The notes: generated by a model from the letters alone, not told the origin. A DNA stretch of 64,000 nucleotides from Eucalyptus grandis (GCF_016545825.1 NC_052616.1:55745623-55809622); one strand, 5' to 3'. Counted from the first letter of the stretch, positions 23,859 to 36,639 are shown. A program made the numbers and translations.

Positions 23859-26645
23859 TGTCGCGACCTAAATTTTCAGGGGCAATCCTAGAAGTCTAGG
23901 TTAATGGATTACTAAGTCCGAAAACTTGGCGCGGACCCTCCCAAGTCCTACCAATCGCGACTTGATAGAAATTAATTCATTTAAACATGCAATTTCAATT
24001 TGGAGTCGCCACTAACCAATTAGGGCTGGTTAGAAACCCAAGTAAAGTATGGGAGAATACTTTACTATTGCGAACAGAGATTCAATAGGTCCGGGGACAT
24101 GATTACGCTAGATTAATCTAACGCCCTTTCGGTACCTTTTATTTTAATTTCAAAAATATTTTGCAGGCAATGTTGATTAATTTAAACCTAAGTTACTAAC
24201 ATGCAAATGGTGGTCATGCGGGTGCGCAATCAATAAAATAACATTCAAATAAAAAATGTTAATAAAAATGCATGTCCTAAACATGATTTCTAAATGACAT
24301 GACACCTAATTTTTCTTTTTTCTTTTAAAAAAAAATTATATGCAATCTTAATCTAAATTTAATATGCCTGGATTTTACTTTAATGATATGTGAGATGCAA
24401 TTCATATGGTATGACTTAAACTTATTACTATATGTATGCAATCTAATTTTTATAATCCTAAATATGCATGTGCTTTATGACATGAGATGAATGACATAAT
24501 AATTCTATATGCATGTTCTTTTTGTGATTTTTTTTTATGATTTTTTTTTTTATTACACATATGCAACCTATATTAAACAATGATGACATGACATTGGATT
24601 AATTATGAACTAACCTGTTAATTAACCGGGTAAAAGACTTTTGTGTTTTCTTTTTTTATTTGAAATGACCTAGTAATTTTCATTAAAAAAGGTGACATAA
24701 TGATGCAATGCTAATTTTTGGCATTTTTTATTTTTATTATATAAAAAAAAAATACTACATGATGAGAATGTTAAAACATTAACCTATAACCTTCTAATTA
24801 AAACGCAACATGTAATATGTGCATTATAAAATCTATATAACCTAAATAACATTTTTTGTTTTTGTTTTTTAATATTCTTTTTGTGTTTTGGTTTTATTAA
24901 AGGAAAATCATCCTAATTCTACATGAATCTTAAAAAAGAAACTAAAATACGTTGCTTCAAATGTGAAATGAGTATAAACCTAAATATCTAATATGATGCA
25001 TGATATGTGATGAGCAAATAATAACACGCTAAAATAAAAATCCATCCATGTAAATCAATGGCATTTTAATATGAATCAATGATGCAAAGAAATTCATGAA
25101 TTTTGCCATAAAAAGTTGAAATAATCAAAAATCTAACCCGACGTCTCGCTGGTCAATATTTTTTATTATCATAACTTAATATGACAAATTTCCTAACGAT
25201 AAAATAAATCAAAACAAATCAAGTTAGAATATAAAAAAAAAACATGAAATCAAATATCTAGAAAATCACCTAGTCCAACTCACGGTTTGCTTGAGGAATG
25301 GCGAGGAGCAGCTGGTTGAACTGCGATGGTGGCTCGCCGTTCGAACAAGGGCTATCCGTCGGAGCTCCGGCGAGGTTCGGAAGTAACCAGACCTGCAGCA
25401 AAACAGAGGAGGCAGCAAATGGTCCTGTTCGGGCGTGGAGCCGGCGTCGGTTGCTGCATAGGTGAGGATGCGAGCTGTGGTAGCGGCAGCGGTGCTGTGG
25501 ACGCGCGAGCAAGCAGGAGGTCGCGGTGAAGCAAGCCTCGGATACTGGTGTAGGCGGAGCAGCAGGGCTTCGGTGAGGCGGTGGACGGCAGGAGGCGAGC
25601 TGCGAGGTCAAGAGCGGCGGGCTTCGGCCGCCGAGCGAGCAGGGGGGCAAGGGCGATGTTCAGCGGAGGCGGAGGCGCTCGGGTGCTCGCAGCTGTGGAG
25701 GCTCGGTCGTCGGATTGGAAGAACACGGAGCGGAGCTCAGGCGCGGCGGGCTTCGGCCACCGAGTGAGCAGTCGCAGATCGCCGGTGTGAGGCGTCAAGT
25801 CGTGAGGTTGAAGCCAGGATGGGTCACGGCTCAGAGCAACACCAGATCGTCGGGAGCAGCAGAGGATTCACAGGTGTTGCAAACGGAGCCGCGGGAGCAG
25901 ACAGGTTGTGGCGCGCCTGATCGGGGTGGATCAAAAGTGGCTTCGCGAACAGGGACACTTCGGGGGGCGTCGGCTCAGCGTCCGGGGAGCACGGACAGCA
26001 GCAGTAGAGGCACGTCGAGGCAGGAGCAGCTTCGCCAGTTGCTGGCAGATCGGCGGTGAGCGGCGGTAGTGCGGGTGCTCGGACGAGAATGGCGTCGGCA
26101 GCAGGGCGGCTAGCTGATGAGCGGCAAAGCGGAATCGGCGAGTGTGAGGGAGACGATGAACAGTAAACGTCCCCTCACCTTTGCCTTTTACTTTGACCTT
26201 TTCTCCTCTCTCTTTGTACTTTCCGCAGAACTTTTCTTCTCTTTTTCACTTTTCTGCTGTTTTCCTTCTCTTGACTCTTCCTTTTTCCCTCTCACCTGAC
26301 ACTCTCTCTCACTCTCTACCGAAGACTTCCCTCATTCACTTTCTGCCACTGTACTTCTTCTCTTTTTTTTTTCCTTCAATTTGCTATTTTTTGGACGAAC
26401 AATGAAGAGAAGCCCCCTCCAAGGTGAAGAAAAACCCCTCTATTTATAAAGCGAAAATTCGAGTTTGTTTCGCCGGTAGAGATTTTTGCTCAACCTCTCG
26501 CCGGTGGAGATTTTCGCTCAACTTCTCCAACAAAGAAATGGCTCCAAAATCCGGCTGTTGAATTATTTTGAATTCAAAATTTCTTTTCAAAATTTCCCTC
26601 TAATATTTTATTTTCTAAAAATTGAATCTAAATTAGGTGTCAACA
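23859..26645 (-). mobile_element. Solo LTR (2787 bp, Tat/Ogre-like) with perfect 5-bp duplication
   Basis: On the minus strand it runs from TGTTGACACCTAATTTAG to AATTTAGGTCGCGACA. It is flanked by CCATC on both sides (23854-23858 and 26646-26650). A minus-strand TATA box (TTTATAAATAGAGGGG) lies at about 26450-26435. The ends resemble those of Tat/Ogre Ty3 elements; this is from knowledge of the family. A GC-rich patch at 25300-26060 produces open frames in several phases on both strands, and these are not genes. No internal retroelement domains lie between the duplications. Confidence 0.85.
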
Positions 26646-26650
26646 CCATC

Positions 26651-27331
26651 ACATGGAATAACTTTCAATTGATTTAATCTCTGTCAGGTGAAATCCATCA
26701 GAAGCATGGGATGATTTTCCAATAATGTCGTATAAATTTAATGATGTCGTGTCGAATTTGCTAAATGTACATCTAATCCGGGGATCTACAATGGATTATA
26801 TATTTTCTAGATAATGGTAATGATGCGTGTTGATTAAGTTAAGCTCGAAACATCTGACTGCAGTCTTGTCATGACGTTGCCTCTCGTCAGCAAGGTTCCT
26901 TTGGTCTATTTATTTGACTTTCTTCAATTATGCAAATGCCCATTTGGGTTCCAAGAGGGCTGTCTCGATCGAATTTGTTACCTGAAAACACGAATCCTTG
27001 GATATTCAACTTTTGAATAAAGAAAAATCCGAGTTTATAACTTTTTTGGCTTGACTTAACGATAAACAAAGGAAATATATATAGGGACTAGGCCACATAA
27101 AAAGTTTGGTCCTCATATTTCATAATACATGCGAGTCTTGAATTGCATCTTATCTGATTTATGAGAGTAATATCTTATATATATTTATATATATATTTTA
27201 GCCTCGAATTTAATTTCTAAATATCAACTTCTTAGTATTAAAAACATTGAGCGATTGGAGATCTAATCACCAAGTGTTCCTAGAAATATTTCCTTGATAT
27301 GAAAAGAAAAGAATATGGCTATAAAGTAAGT
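26651..27331. other. No gene seen
   Basis: AT-rich sequence without a convincing frame. (AT)n-like words near 27176-27199. Confidence 0.5.
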
Positions 27332-28178
27332 TTGGAAAAATTGTTCAAATAGTTTTAAATCTATTGCACTTTTACTAAATTAGTTCTAAACTTTTCAATT
27401 TTACCAATTTAGTTCTAAACCTTCACATTTTGCCAATTCAATTATAAATCTTTTCACTTCTTACCAATTGAGTCCATCCAATTAATTTTGATCGAAAATT
27501 ATTGACCTTGCACTTTTTAAATAATATTTTTGTAATATTTTATTTTTTATGGTGTTTTCTTCTTCTTTATTTTTTAAAATTTTTTTGGCTTTTTTTTTTT
27601 TGGGAGGGGGAGGTTTCGAATCTAGCTAGAAAGGGTTGCTGGCCAACCCTTGCTAGCCACAGCAAGGGCCGCCGACCTCGCCAATTTTGGGTGAGGGTGT
27701 CGCGCCCTTGCCGCTCTTGGCAAGGGCCGCGACGCCTTCACCGTTGAAGGTGAGGGCGCGCGAGCACTCATCGAGAAATGGTGAGGGCCGCAATGCCCTC
27801 GCTAGATCTAGCCAAGCAAGGGCTGCCAAGCCCTCACCGCCTAAAATATGGCAAAGGCGTCACAACCCTTGCCTAGAGTTGACAAGGGTCGGCTAGCCGT
27901 TGCCTATGGCTGGGGGTTGGCTGGCAACCCTTGTCGACCAAATCCAAACCCAATAAAAAGTAAAGAAAAAAGAAAAAATAATAATAAATTCAAAATACTA
28001 TTAAAATATTATTTAAAAAGTGCCACGTTAATGCCAAAATGTCCATGTTAGTAATTTCCAATCAAAATTGGCCAAACGGATTAAACCGACAAAAACTAAA
28101 GGTTTATAACTGAAATGACAAAGTTGAAATGTTTATGAGTATAATAGATTTAGGACTTTTTAGACAATTTTGTCAAGT
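27332..28178. mobile_element. MULE-like TIR element with decayed GC core
   Basis: The left end carries phrases of the type 'TCTATTGCACTTTTACTAA' and repeated 'TTAGTTCTAAACTTTTC'; the right end carries the inverse ('GTTTATGAGTATAATAGATT', 'TAGGACTTTTTAGACAATTTT'). The centre (27600-27950) is rich in GCAAGGG/CCCTTGC words. Sequence like AAGTAA flanks both sides, but the duplication is not perfect. The organisation matches the better preserved element at 41034-42138. Confidence 0.6.
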
Positions 28179-29440
28179 AATTTTCTTTCATGATCTTTGA
28201 TGCTAGAGCAGACAAATAACTAGTAATAATTGATGCTATACCACACAATAAGACTTCTTTCTTGAATGATAGGGCATCCATTTACTCCCATCATCTCAAC
28301 TAGCGGATAAAAGTATCGTTCGTCCCTAAACTTTTTTCAATGATTAGGGTACTTAGCTAAATGCTTAGTCTTGTTTTTGAGTTTTATTATTATTATTATT
28401 ATTTTCAATTGGATCCTTGAACCATATCGGTCTTTATTCAAATTTGCTATTTTATTAGATGTCACAATCGCCTCTAACCATAGGCAAAGAGAGGCACAAA
28501 CCACACCCTTACCATAGATCCGGTGACAATCAAGGCAAGGGTCACAACTCTATCCATTGTGAGGAGTGAATGGCTAGAGCATGACGTTGAGCATGGGGTG
28601 CCCATGGAGTCACAATAAAGCAATCATAATATCCCGTAAAATAAAGCACGCGACTTTAATAATATACATATCATCAACTTTATACAACCATCGGTATTAC
28701 TACCTTAATACAACTTCTGAGCAAAACCCAAATTACATAAATCCTAGGAAGGTTCGGGATCACCTATCTCCAACACCATTCCTACTCTAAAGAAACTAGT
28801 ATGTACAAAAGTCAAGCTATGCTATGGATCAGTGACCTCGCCTATCGACATGTCATGGTCACCATTAAAACCCCTCTACGGTTCAATCAACTCGCTGTCA
28901 ATATTCAAGTACAAGGGACAAATTGATGGGAATTTGACAAGTACCAAGGGACCTTGCCAGATTTGGTGAGGAGAGGAGGAGCCTCACTCAAGGTAAGAGA
29001 GGCTCAGCTCACCAAAATTTGGTGAGTTCGACCGTCATTGACCTTGAGCGATCTCGTCCCTCACTTGTGGCTCGTCGACAGCCATTTTCGTGGTTGATAA
29101 TCAACTGAAGAAGAAGAAAAGGAAAAAAAAAAAATCTATATATTTTGATAATTTTCCTTAAGAAAACTAAATTAGATTTTCTACACCAAACGGCAAAAAA
29201 AAAAAAAATTCAATTCATTTTTAAGTTTCAACTAAATATCATAAAATATTGTCATTTTCATAAAAAAATGACTTTCTGGAAAACATTTTCTAGAAATATC
29301 AATTTTTTTGCGAAACAATCGAGCCTTAGTTTAATACCTAAAGGATCCAAATCCGATTGGCAAAAAAATGAATGTATGAAACTAATCATTTTCTGAAGTA
29401 GTAAACCCACTAAAGTGTATCTACTTTTCCACAGCAGACT
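28179..29440. other. Repeat-derived DNA, no gene seen
   Basis: An (ATT)n tract lies near 28387-28404. A block at 28590-28790 looks like part of a minus-strand LTR but has no partner. A decayed GC-rich core (28950-29080) followed by A-rich sequence to about 29330 resembles the right half of another TIR element. Confidence 0.35.
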
Positions 29441-29943
29441 ATTAGAACAATTAAATGTTAAGCCACACATTCACCTAATATTTTAAATTTTTAAAATAGT
29501 TGGCAATAATCCTGCAAAATCTCATATGATATTAGAACTGGAGTCCTGAGTTTAAATATTTCCAAACCCTATTTACCTCCCCAATTATAACGTCCACGCT
29601 TTTTCTTTTTCTTTTTGGTGCTGGAGGAACCGCTTTGGCCAACAGCCGCCACGTAAATCACCAGGTGACGCTAGCGGGGAAATCACCACCCCGACGCCAC
29701 GCGTCAATCACCTAATAGCCCGCCAGCCTCCTTGCAACTTGCGTCGCAAGGGTTTCAAACTCCTGACCTTCCCTCAAAGGACTGAAGCCTACCCAGCGGA
29801 GCCACCACGGCCAGTGGTTATAACGTCCACGCTTTGTGCTGGGCAAAAATACCGGATTTAGTGTGAAGGGGAGTGTTAGAACAATTAAAAATTAAATCAT
29901 ACATTCATCTAACAGTTTAAGCTTTTAGAACAGTGGTCTCACA
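29441..29943 (+). mobile_element. TRIM-like mini retrotransposon carrying a SINE
   Basis: Two imperfect direct repeats start TTAGAACAATTAAA: the first at about 29442-29526, the second at 29874-29943 (TG...CA). Right after the first is TGATATTAGAACTGG, a decayed match to the usual TGGTATCAGAGC primer site. Right before the second is a purine tract GAAGGGGAG. Short LTRs, primer site, purine tract and no coding capacity define a TRIM. A SINE sits inside. The element lies in the upstream flank of copy 3, between sequences that adjoin each other before copy 1. Confidence 0.6.
29603..29817 (-). mobile_element. tRNA-derived SINE, first copy
   Basis: Flanked by a perfect 18-bp duplication TTATAACGTCCACGCTTT (29585-29602 and 29818-29835). 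On the minus strand the 5' end has TGGCTCCGCTGGGTAGG and a box B-like AGTTTGAAACC at about 29760-29750, and the 3' tail is A/G-rich (the T-rich run after 29602 on the plus strand). These are the marks of an LINE-mobilised tRNA SINE. Confidence 0.8.
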
Positions 29944-30369
29944 CTTGCTTAAAGCTTTATGAATTCTTGCTTCACCATCTCCACATAGAAACTTACCAAA
30001 ATTTCCATTGGAAAAGTTAAGAGGATGCTCCACTAGGGTTTGTCTGCTCTTATTGCAATTGGTTTCTCCGAAAAATATTGCTAGAATTTTTGAAGGCCCG
30101 ATCATCAAGTGATGCAGAAAAATTCAGTTGAGTGTATGAATATGAACCGCTTATTTAAAAATCCAGCCACTATTTGATATCCCTTCATGATCCTTTTTTA
30201 AAAGGGGCTTTGGTTCACCCAGCATTATTCTTCCCGATATAAACGAGTAGCCCAATTTGTTCTTGTCATGCTCATTAACCTTACCAAGTTTTTTAAGACT
30301 TGAAAGCTGTCGGTCCTTGTCCACTTACCTTATTTCACTTGGTTCCGATCAAAGCCATATAAAGGAAAC
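29944..30369 (+). promoter_or_regulatory. Proximal promoter of SWEET copy 3
   Basis: Collinear with about 150-603 before copy 1, including the GATATAAACGAGTAGCCCAAT core near 30235-30256. The region that holds the AACGTT palindrome before copy 1 is not preserved here. Confidence 0.55.
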
Positions 30370-31911
30370 ATGAGAGTCCTGCGTTTCTTGATCGGTGTTC
30401 TTGGTACCTTTTTATGTCTCAATCTCAGTTGTACATTTCTTCTTTCTTTTCGATTATCCTTCCGTCCTCACATGTTCTTAGCTTTAACCCTACGCAATTT
30501 GCCTCGTTCCATATGTAGGAAATGCGGCGGGTCTGTTCCTCTTTTTGGCACCTGTGTAAGTCTTATGGCGTGTCGCTTGCTTTCTTATCATTGTCTATGG
30601 CCAGAAACTTAAAGGAAACATAATTCCTGCAGGATTACCTTCAAGAGGATCATAAGAAGCCGGTCAACTGAGCAGTTTTCGGGCATCCCCTACGTGATGG
30701 CCCTTCTTAATTGCTTGGTCTTCACTTGGTATTCTCTTCTAATGATGTAAATTCTACAAGTGCTGCTAAACAAATGACACGAATGCAACTAAAGTATGAT
30801 AACCGGTTGTGAGCTAGCTAGTCCACTAGCACCAATCAACACTAATCAGTTTTCTATCATATCACATATACCAATCTTCTGTCATCCCTTTTATCCAAAA
30901 TTTGTTAAGTTATGTTGTTCGTCGTGATTTCGAACTTTTAACACTTGGTTGATTTTCTAGTCAATCTGAATCCAAATGTTTTCTTCATTATTCTCCGTTC
31001 CCTTGCTTCTTCCAATCAACCTTACACAAATAGTCTATGTTTGTTTACTTATGCATAACCGACTTGCTTAACAGGTATGGCCTCCCATTTGTGTCACGAA
31101 ACAATCTTCTCGTATCAACCGTTAGCGGCATTGGCGGTGTGATTGAATTCACATACATAGTGATCTTCCTCATATATGCACCGAAAAAGGAGAGGACGAA
31201 AATCATTGGACTCTTTTCTCTTATTATGACTGTGTTCCTAGTCATCGCCTCCGTCTCCCTCCTTGCGTTGCATGGAAACACCAGAAAATTGTTCTGCGGC
31301 ATTGCTGCGGCCCTTTTCTCCACTACCATGTATGCTTCGCCTCTCTCAGTCATGGTAAGATCACTACTCCATCATGATGAACCCGAGAGCAAGACCTCAT
31401 ATTCGAATTAAGATAGCATGTGATCATTCACAATTGGGTTTCCAACGTTTTCCACGGATACATGCAGAGGATGGTGATCAAAACAAAAAGTGTGGAGTAC
31501 ATGCCATTTTTCTTGTCGCTGTTTGCATTCCTATCTGGTGTGTCGTGGCTCACCTTTGGCCTTCTTAGTGGCGACCCATTCATCATCGTACGCTACAACC
31601 CTTATATTGTTGCTTATTATCTATGGATATTACTCTGGCATCACAAGTTCTTTACATCGTAATTGAAGTTAGAATCGTGTCGATAAGTGTAACATCGTTC
31701 CTTAGTTTACTTGAAGTTGAAGAAATTGGTGTTAATGTTGCCGTAGGTGCCTAACGGATTCGGAACTGGACTTGGGATTGCCCAGCTGATCTTATATGCA
31801 ATCTACTGCAAGAGCAAGAGTCACACCGAGAATACCATTAAGGATGACTTCACCGAGATGGATCTTGGAAAGATTGATCAAGCGAAGAAGCCAGATTCGA
31901 GCCATCTTTGA
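30370..31911 (+). CDS. SWEET1: SWEET1-like sugar transporter, copy 3 (subgroup A), intact
   Basis: 243-aa SWEET, closest in the window to copy 1 in gene body and flanks. Exons: 30370-30403, 30519-30555, 30633-30728, 31075-31354, 31468-31587 and 31747-31911, all GT-AG (the exon 5 donor is GTACGC as in copy 1). It keeps Pro23, Pro43, Pro145, Pro162, Trp176 and Asn192. Position 54 is Phe (CLVFTW) and position 73 is Ser (VSGIGG), so the pocket differs from copy 1 even though the rest is very similar. The tail ends KKPDSSHL, in parallel with KKPDSRHL in copy 1. The TRIM and SINE upstream may have changed its regulation; that is inference. Confidence 0.93.
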
Positions 31912-33340
31912 TTTCTTTCGAGAAAAGATTACCCGTTCTCTTGAATGTACTGTCAACTTATTGCAGTTCACTTAGATCTCTTGAAAGATATAAAACATAG
32001 TTCCTATGTATAAGTGATGTGACACTTTTTACGTGATAGCTGATATTAACTCCTACTTAATGAAATCGTGGTTTTTCCTAATTTCTTTTATTTTTCCCTT
32101 CAATTATTTCGACCGGCTCACTTGAAGCCGACGGTAGAAGTGTTTGTGCAGAAGGGATGATGCAACCGAGTTCATTCAAGCGGCATGAAGAGTCTGTCCT
32201 TATTTCATCAACTGTAAAACAATTTAACTATTCAACTAAACAAAGATTTTACATTGATTTAATAAGTAAATTAATCTGTTTTATAGAGTGGTGAGTATTT
32301 AGATAGTTTATATTCAGAACTTAAATATGAAAGTTCACGTGGTGGAGATGTTGAATAACTACTAATACATGCTTTCTCATGACGAGGAAGGTCTTATTAT
32401 ATCATAAATGAGGTCAATCGTCAGTCGAAACTGGGATTAGTGGTCTAAGCATTGAGAACGATAGTACTTAGGAATTATATGTTCAATCATTAGATTAAGC
32501 CTCAATCATTGGATTAAGCCCGCTGCATCATAGTCTTTCATTTCCTAGATCCTATGCATTGGCCATTCACTGCCAGATTACATGCAGCCAAACGTAATGG
32601 AGGCACCTGATTTGCTAAGGTTATCTTCTATTTTAATCACTCAAACAACACACACTATTTAGTCAACCGACATTGCTTTTCGTGTCTGTGTTTATGGCTG
32701 GAGTCACCACTAGGGAAAAGAATTTTGGTGGAGGTGGTGATGAGAATCAAATTGTGCAACCCAAATTAGTATTATCTAACGTTAAAGTGAGTGGCTCCAT
32801 TATTTAAAGAAAAAAATATCGTGTGTGGAATCTATACTCTCCATGTCATCGTCGTGCAAACGTTTCTTCGATTTGGATCCATTGCATATGAATAGGAAAA
32901 ACTCTGGTGAACATCAATTTAATCATAAAATAAAATTAGGAACTCGAGATGCTTTCCACTCGATTGATGGGACAATATCTACTGTGTAACCGAAAGGGGC
33001 CATGATCCCTTCGATTTGACCAATAAATTAGGATCCTGCAAACTCTTAATCACCATTCGAAACTTGGGATTACATGTCATCATTTCAAAAAGTTTGAATT
33101 AATTCAAATACTTAAGACCATTTAAACTAGGGCAGGAAAAAGGTGTGCCACTAACATTATTTGCTTCAACACTAACCCCACTCCACATTAACAATCATAT
33201 GGAACGTTTCAAGTGAGATCAATGTCACCTTCAAATCTACTTTTAGCAATTATGGCTAACTTTTCAATTACTGATACATTTACTTCGGACATGAGTTCTT
33301 GCTTCCCCACTTACATTAAGCTCCAATTCAAGTTTATCGG
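31912..33340. other. Flank between copy 3 and copy 4
   Basis: No gene. Runs from the copy 3 3' flank ('gattagtggtctaagcatt' near 32434) straight into the subgroup B upstream flank ('cattggattaagcccgctg' near 32508). A weakened palindrome GGAACGTTTC is at 33201-33210. Confidence 0.6.
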
Positions 33341-33478
33341 CCTAACCTAAACCCGAAACTCTAAAAACCATGTTATCTTAAGATAATTGTCCATTGGGCT
33401 TTGGCTTCCCCAAAGTCCTATGCTAATAAATACTTTAATTATAATATTGAAACAAGGCATCATGTCATGTATTTACGC

Positions 33479-33509
<31 letters not shown>

Positions 33510-34188
33510 CCGCCGGGGGGGGAATGGTGTCTAAGAGTCATTTTTCTTTTTCATTTTATTATTCTAGGATTTTTTTTTTTGTGCTGGGCACCCATTCTGC
33601 CCACGATAATCACGCTTGAGGAGTGCAAGTATAAAAGGAATCCTATCCCCTGCAAAAGGACGAGATGAAAGGATCCTCTCATACATGGTGGATCTGCACT
33701 CACTCGTCTGCGGAGAAAATTTTTCAAAGAGTGTTAACCTCGTTATATGCTGGACAATTCAATTCTAAATCTTTCAATTATATTAATTTGATTTTAAGTC
33801 TTCTAATAACTTGTCAACTTAGTCATAAACCTTTCAAATGTGCTAATTTAGTTTCAATATATAAACTAAGATAAAGGTACCAAAAAAGTCTTTAAAATGT
33901 CAATGCTAACGCCGTTCGTGCCACGTAGGATGGCTATCACCCGTGTCAGTGATTTTCAACCAAAATTAACTGGATAAACTAAATTGGCACAAATGCACAA
34001 AGTTTATGACTAAATTGATCAAATTAAAATGTTTATGACTAAATTAGTTTCTTACAAAATTGGTCGGATAGACTCAATTGGCACAGATATAAAATATTTA
34101 TAACTAAATTGATTCGATTAAAAAATTTAAGACTAAATTGGTATTAATACAATAAGTTTAAAATTTTGTTTGGGATATTGTTCATTAT
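33341..34188. mobile_element. Insertion block replacing the copy 4 promoter core
   Basis: Compared with copies 6 and 7, the sequence from after 'ccaattcaagttta' to before 'gaacgaaccagag' is replaced. The block holds (GA)n at 33479-33504 followed by a G-run, and from about 33690 to 34187 a MULE-like piece with repeated 'ctaaattag/ctaattta' phrases in both orientations. The usual TATATATG core is gone. No target duplication was identified. Confidence 0.5.
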
Positions 34189-34312
34189 GAACGAACCAGA
34201 GCGAATCTATTGTATTCAGTTCATTATCTGACTTTACCGAGAAGTAAGATTTGCTGTTGTCACTTCGTCTCATTTTCTTTCTTCTCACTTACTCTCTGAT
34301 CTGGGAAAAGCC

Positions 34313-35274
34313 ATGGACGTTCTCTGTTTCTTGAAAGGTGCCGCGACCCTCTCAACACGACTGGGTTGGGAAAGTGGCAGGTTTAAATGTAATGTCGAAT
34401 TGTGGATCCATGGTCCTCAATCGGTGCGGAGAACTCCCAAATCCTTACCTCCGCGATGTTGGAATTTTTATTTTGGTTCACTTATCCGTATGTAAATATA
34501 ACAAGGCCATGGACGTTCTCTGTTTCATGTGCGGTCCTCTTGGTGCCGCGTTTTACATTCTGATTTCTGCATTTCCTCTTGTCATTCGAGCCTGACCTCT
34601 GTCATGGCTCCGCTTGTTCTCGGCCTTAATGCTGTACGCTTTCCCTGTTTCCAATATAGGAAATGCAGTCGGTCTGCTCCTTATCTTGGCGCCTATGTAA
34701 GTCGCAGAGTATCGACTTGCTAAGTCATTATCTTGTCATCTTTAGCTAAAGCTTGTGAAGCTGCATAACTATTCTAGGATCATGTTCAAGAGGATCATAA
34801 CAAGCTGGTCGACTGAGCAGGTCTCTGGTGTCTCCTATGTGATAACTCTTCTTAATTGCCTCTTCTACACGTGGTAAGTCCTGCAAGATTCGCAACGATA
34901 AGCACTATGTTACTGGGGCACTAATCAGCTTATTTTCTATCTAATTAACCAAACTCGTGAATATCTCTCTTTATTTATACATGGCTAAACAATTTCGCAG
35001 GTATGAATTTCCATTCTTGTCATCAGACAGCCTTTTGATATCGATCATTAGCAGCATAGGAGTAGTGATTGAGTTCGTGCATGTTCCGATCTTCATCACA
35101 TATGCATCGAAGAAGGAGAGCGCAAAGATCATGAGACTCCTGGTCTTGCTCTGATTCTTTTCATAACATTTGCCTTTGTCTCCCTCTTCATCCTTCATGG
35201 GAAGACCTGTAAACTCGCGTAGCATCACGCTCGACATTTCCTCCACTATCATGTATGCTTCACCTCTATCAGCA
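34313..35274 (+). pseudogene. SWEET1: SWEET1-like copy 4 (subgroup B), broken and truncated
   Basis: Exon 1 occurs twice: a partial copy at 34313-34337 and a full one at 34509-34542. Both start with ATGGACGTTCTCTGTTTC, and about 170 bp of unrelated filler separates them. Exons 2 (34660-34696) and 3 (34778-34873) are present, but Pro43 is Ser (SGVSY). Exon 4 starts at 35001 and loses one base near 35139, giving TGA at 35152-35154. A second lesion near 35216 removes codons in the KLFCG region. Similarity to the other copies stops near 35274, before the exon 4 donor, so exons 5 and 6 are missing. The promoter core is also lost. Non-functional as a transporter. Confidence 0.88.
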
Positions 35275-36639
35275 CTCCAAGCCAATCCAACGGTATCAGG
35301 ATATGATCCTAGATCCTCTACTCTTAACAATAGAAACAATGTTGGTTAAAATAATCATATTGAGAGCACGAATTTGACAAACCAATGGTTACTAGATTGG
35401 TCAAATGCCAAATATGGGAAATTTGAGGTTTGCGGTTGTTTTATCGTCAGTTAATACAAATATTCCAGTTAGGCCTAATTTGCCAATTAATATTAACATA
35501 GATAATTTGGTAAGACTAGTATCACCGCCAAGGGGGCAAGATGGCCAACCAAATCCTCAATTAGACCCAACATAATTTGCCAAAAAGTTCGACAAGAATA
35601 GGGTTTGAATAAGGAAAACCTTATTTTAAATGGATTAATAATCAGCCTTTTTCTAGAAATTTTAAAATTCCTATTTTGTCGTCTTCATTGGCCAACATAA
35701 ACAATCAACCATTGAACATATCAATCCATTTATAGCTTAATGTAGAGAAGTAGGAACAAATAAATATTTTAGACTTAGGTTGTATCATTTATCTTTTTCA
35801 AAAATTGCTTTAAGTTAGATCAGTAATTTACCATCTAATTCAGTGTGTAATTGGGCGAACATGGAAAGACAATTTCATTCTTAATTTTATAAAACCATAT
35901 ATGAGGTATCAATTGTTGATTTGGTCACACTTTAATAATATAATAATGAGTTAGTCAATCAGTGTATTGCTTGATTTAAGAAGGCTAAAAATAAATGTCT
36001 CACCACATTCTTAGAAAAAAAAAAAAAGAATTCTCAAATTTGGCCTAAAATTTGACTTAAGAGAAATGCTTGAAGATTAAGACGTTGCCAATTTATTTCA
36101 ATAGGCAATGAAAGTGTTTATGTATGAGAAATTACCTAGAGAGAGAGAGCGTGTGTGTGGCACATGAAGACTTTATACAAAACGTGATTTTAGTATAAAA
36201 AAAAAAGAGTTAGGGATGAATCTGGCCAAAATGAAAATACTACATTAGCCATGGCAAAAATGGTGTTTGACAAGCCTTATGTTTGTTGATAATTAAAGCC
36301 TGCCAAATTTTTAGAAAGAATAGCAGACAGGTTAGAGACACTGAAGTTTACTCGTTTGAAATTACTAAATCGGACTAAAACTTTGACTTACTTTTGAAAG
36401 ATGGGCCAAATTAAATTTATTGAAGGTCAAGTAATTCCATGTACTACTAAACAAAAAAAAATTGCAAGTGACGCCGTTCATGGAGCCATCGTACGGCTAA
36501 TTGTTTTGGTTTCAAGAAGACAAATCACGAGACAATTCGATAAGTAAAAATCAAATTTACTGATGAAAAAGAAAAGCAAAAATGCAAGTCAATCCTCATA
36601 TGTTCCCTCGCATATTCGACAAGTAAAATCAAAATCTAT
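35275..36639. other. No gene seen
   Basis: AT-rich sequence unrelated to the other SWEET flanks, so this is where the copy 4 unit is broken off. No domain-like frame. Confidence 0.5.

Noticed and set aside
25270..26059. Overlapping 60-148 aa frames on both strands
   Set aside because: All lie in the solo LTR 23859-26645. Low-complexity Arg/Ala/Pro-rich translations in a GC-rich patch.
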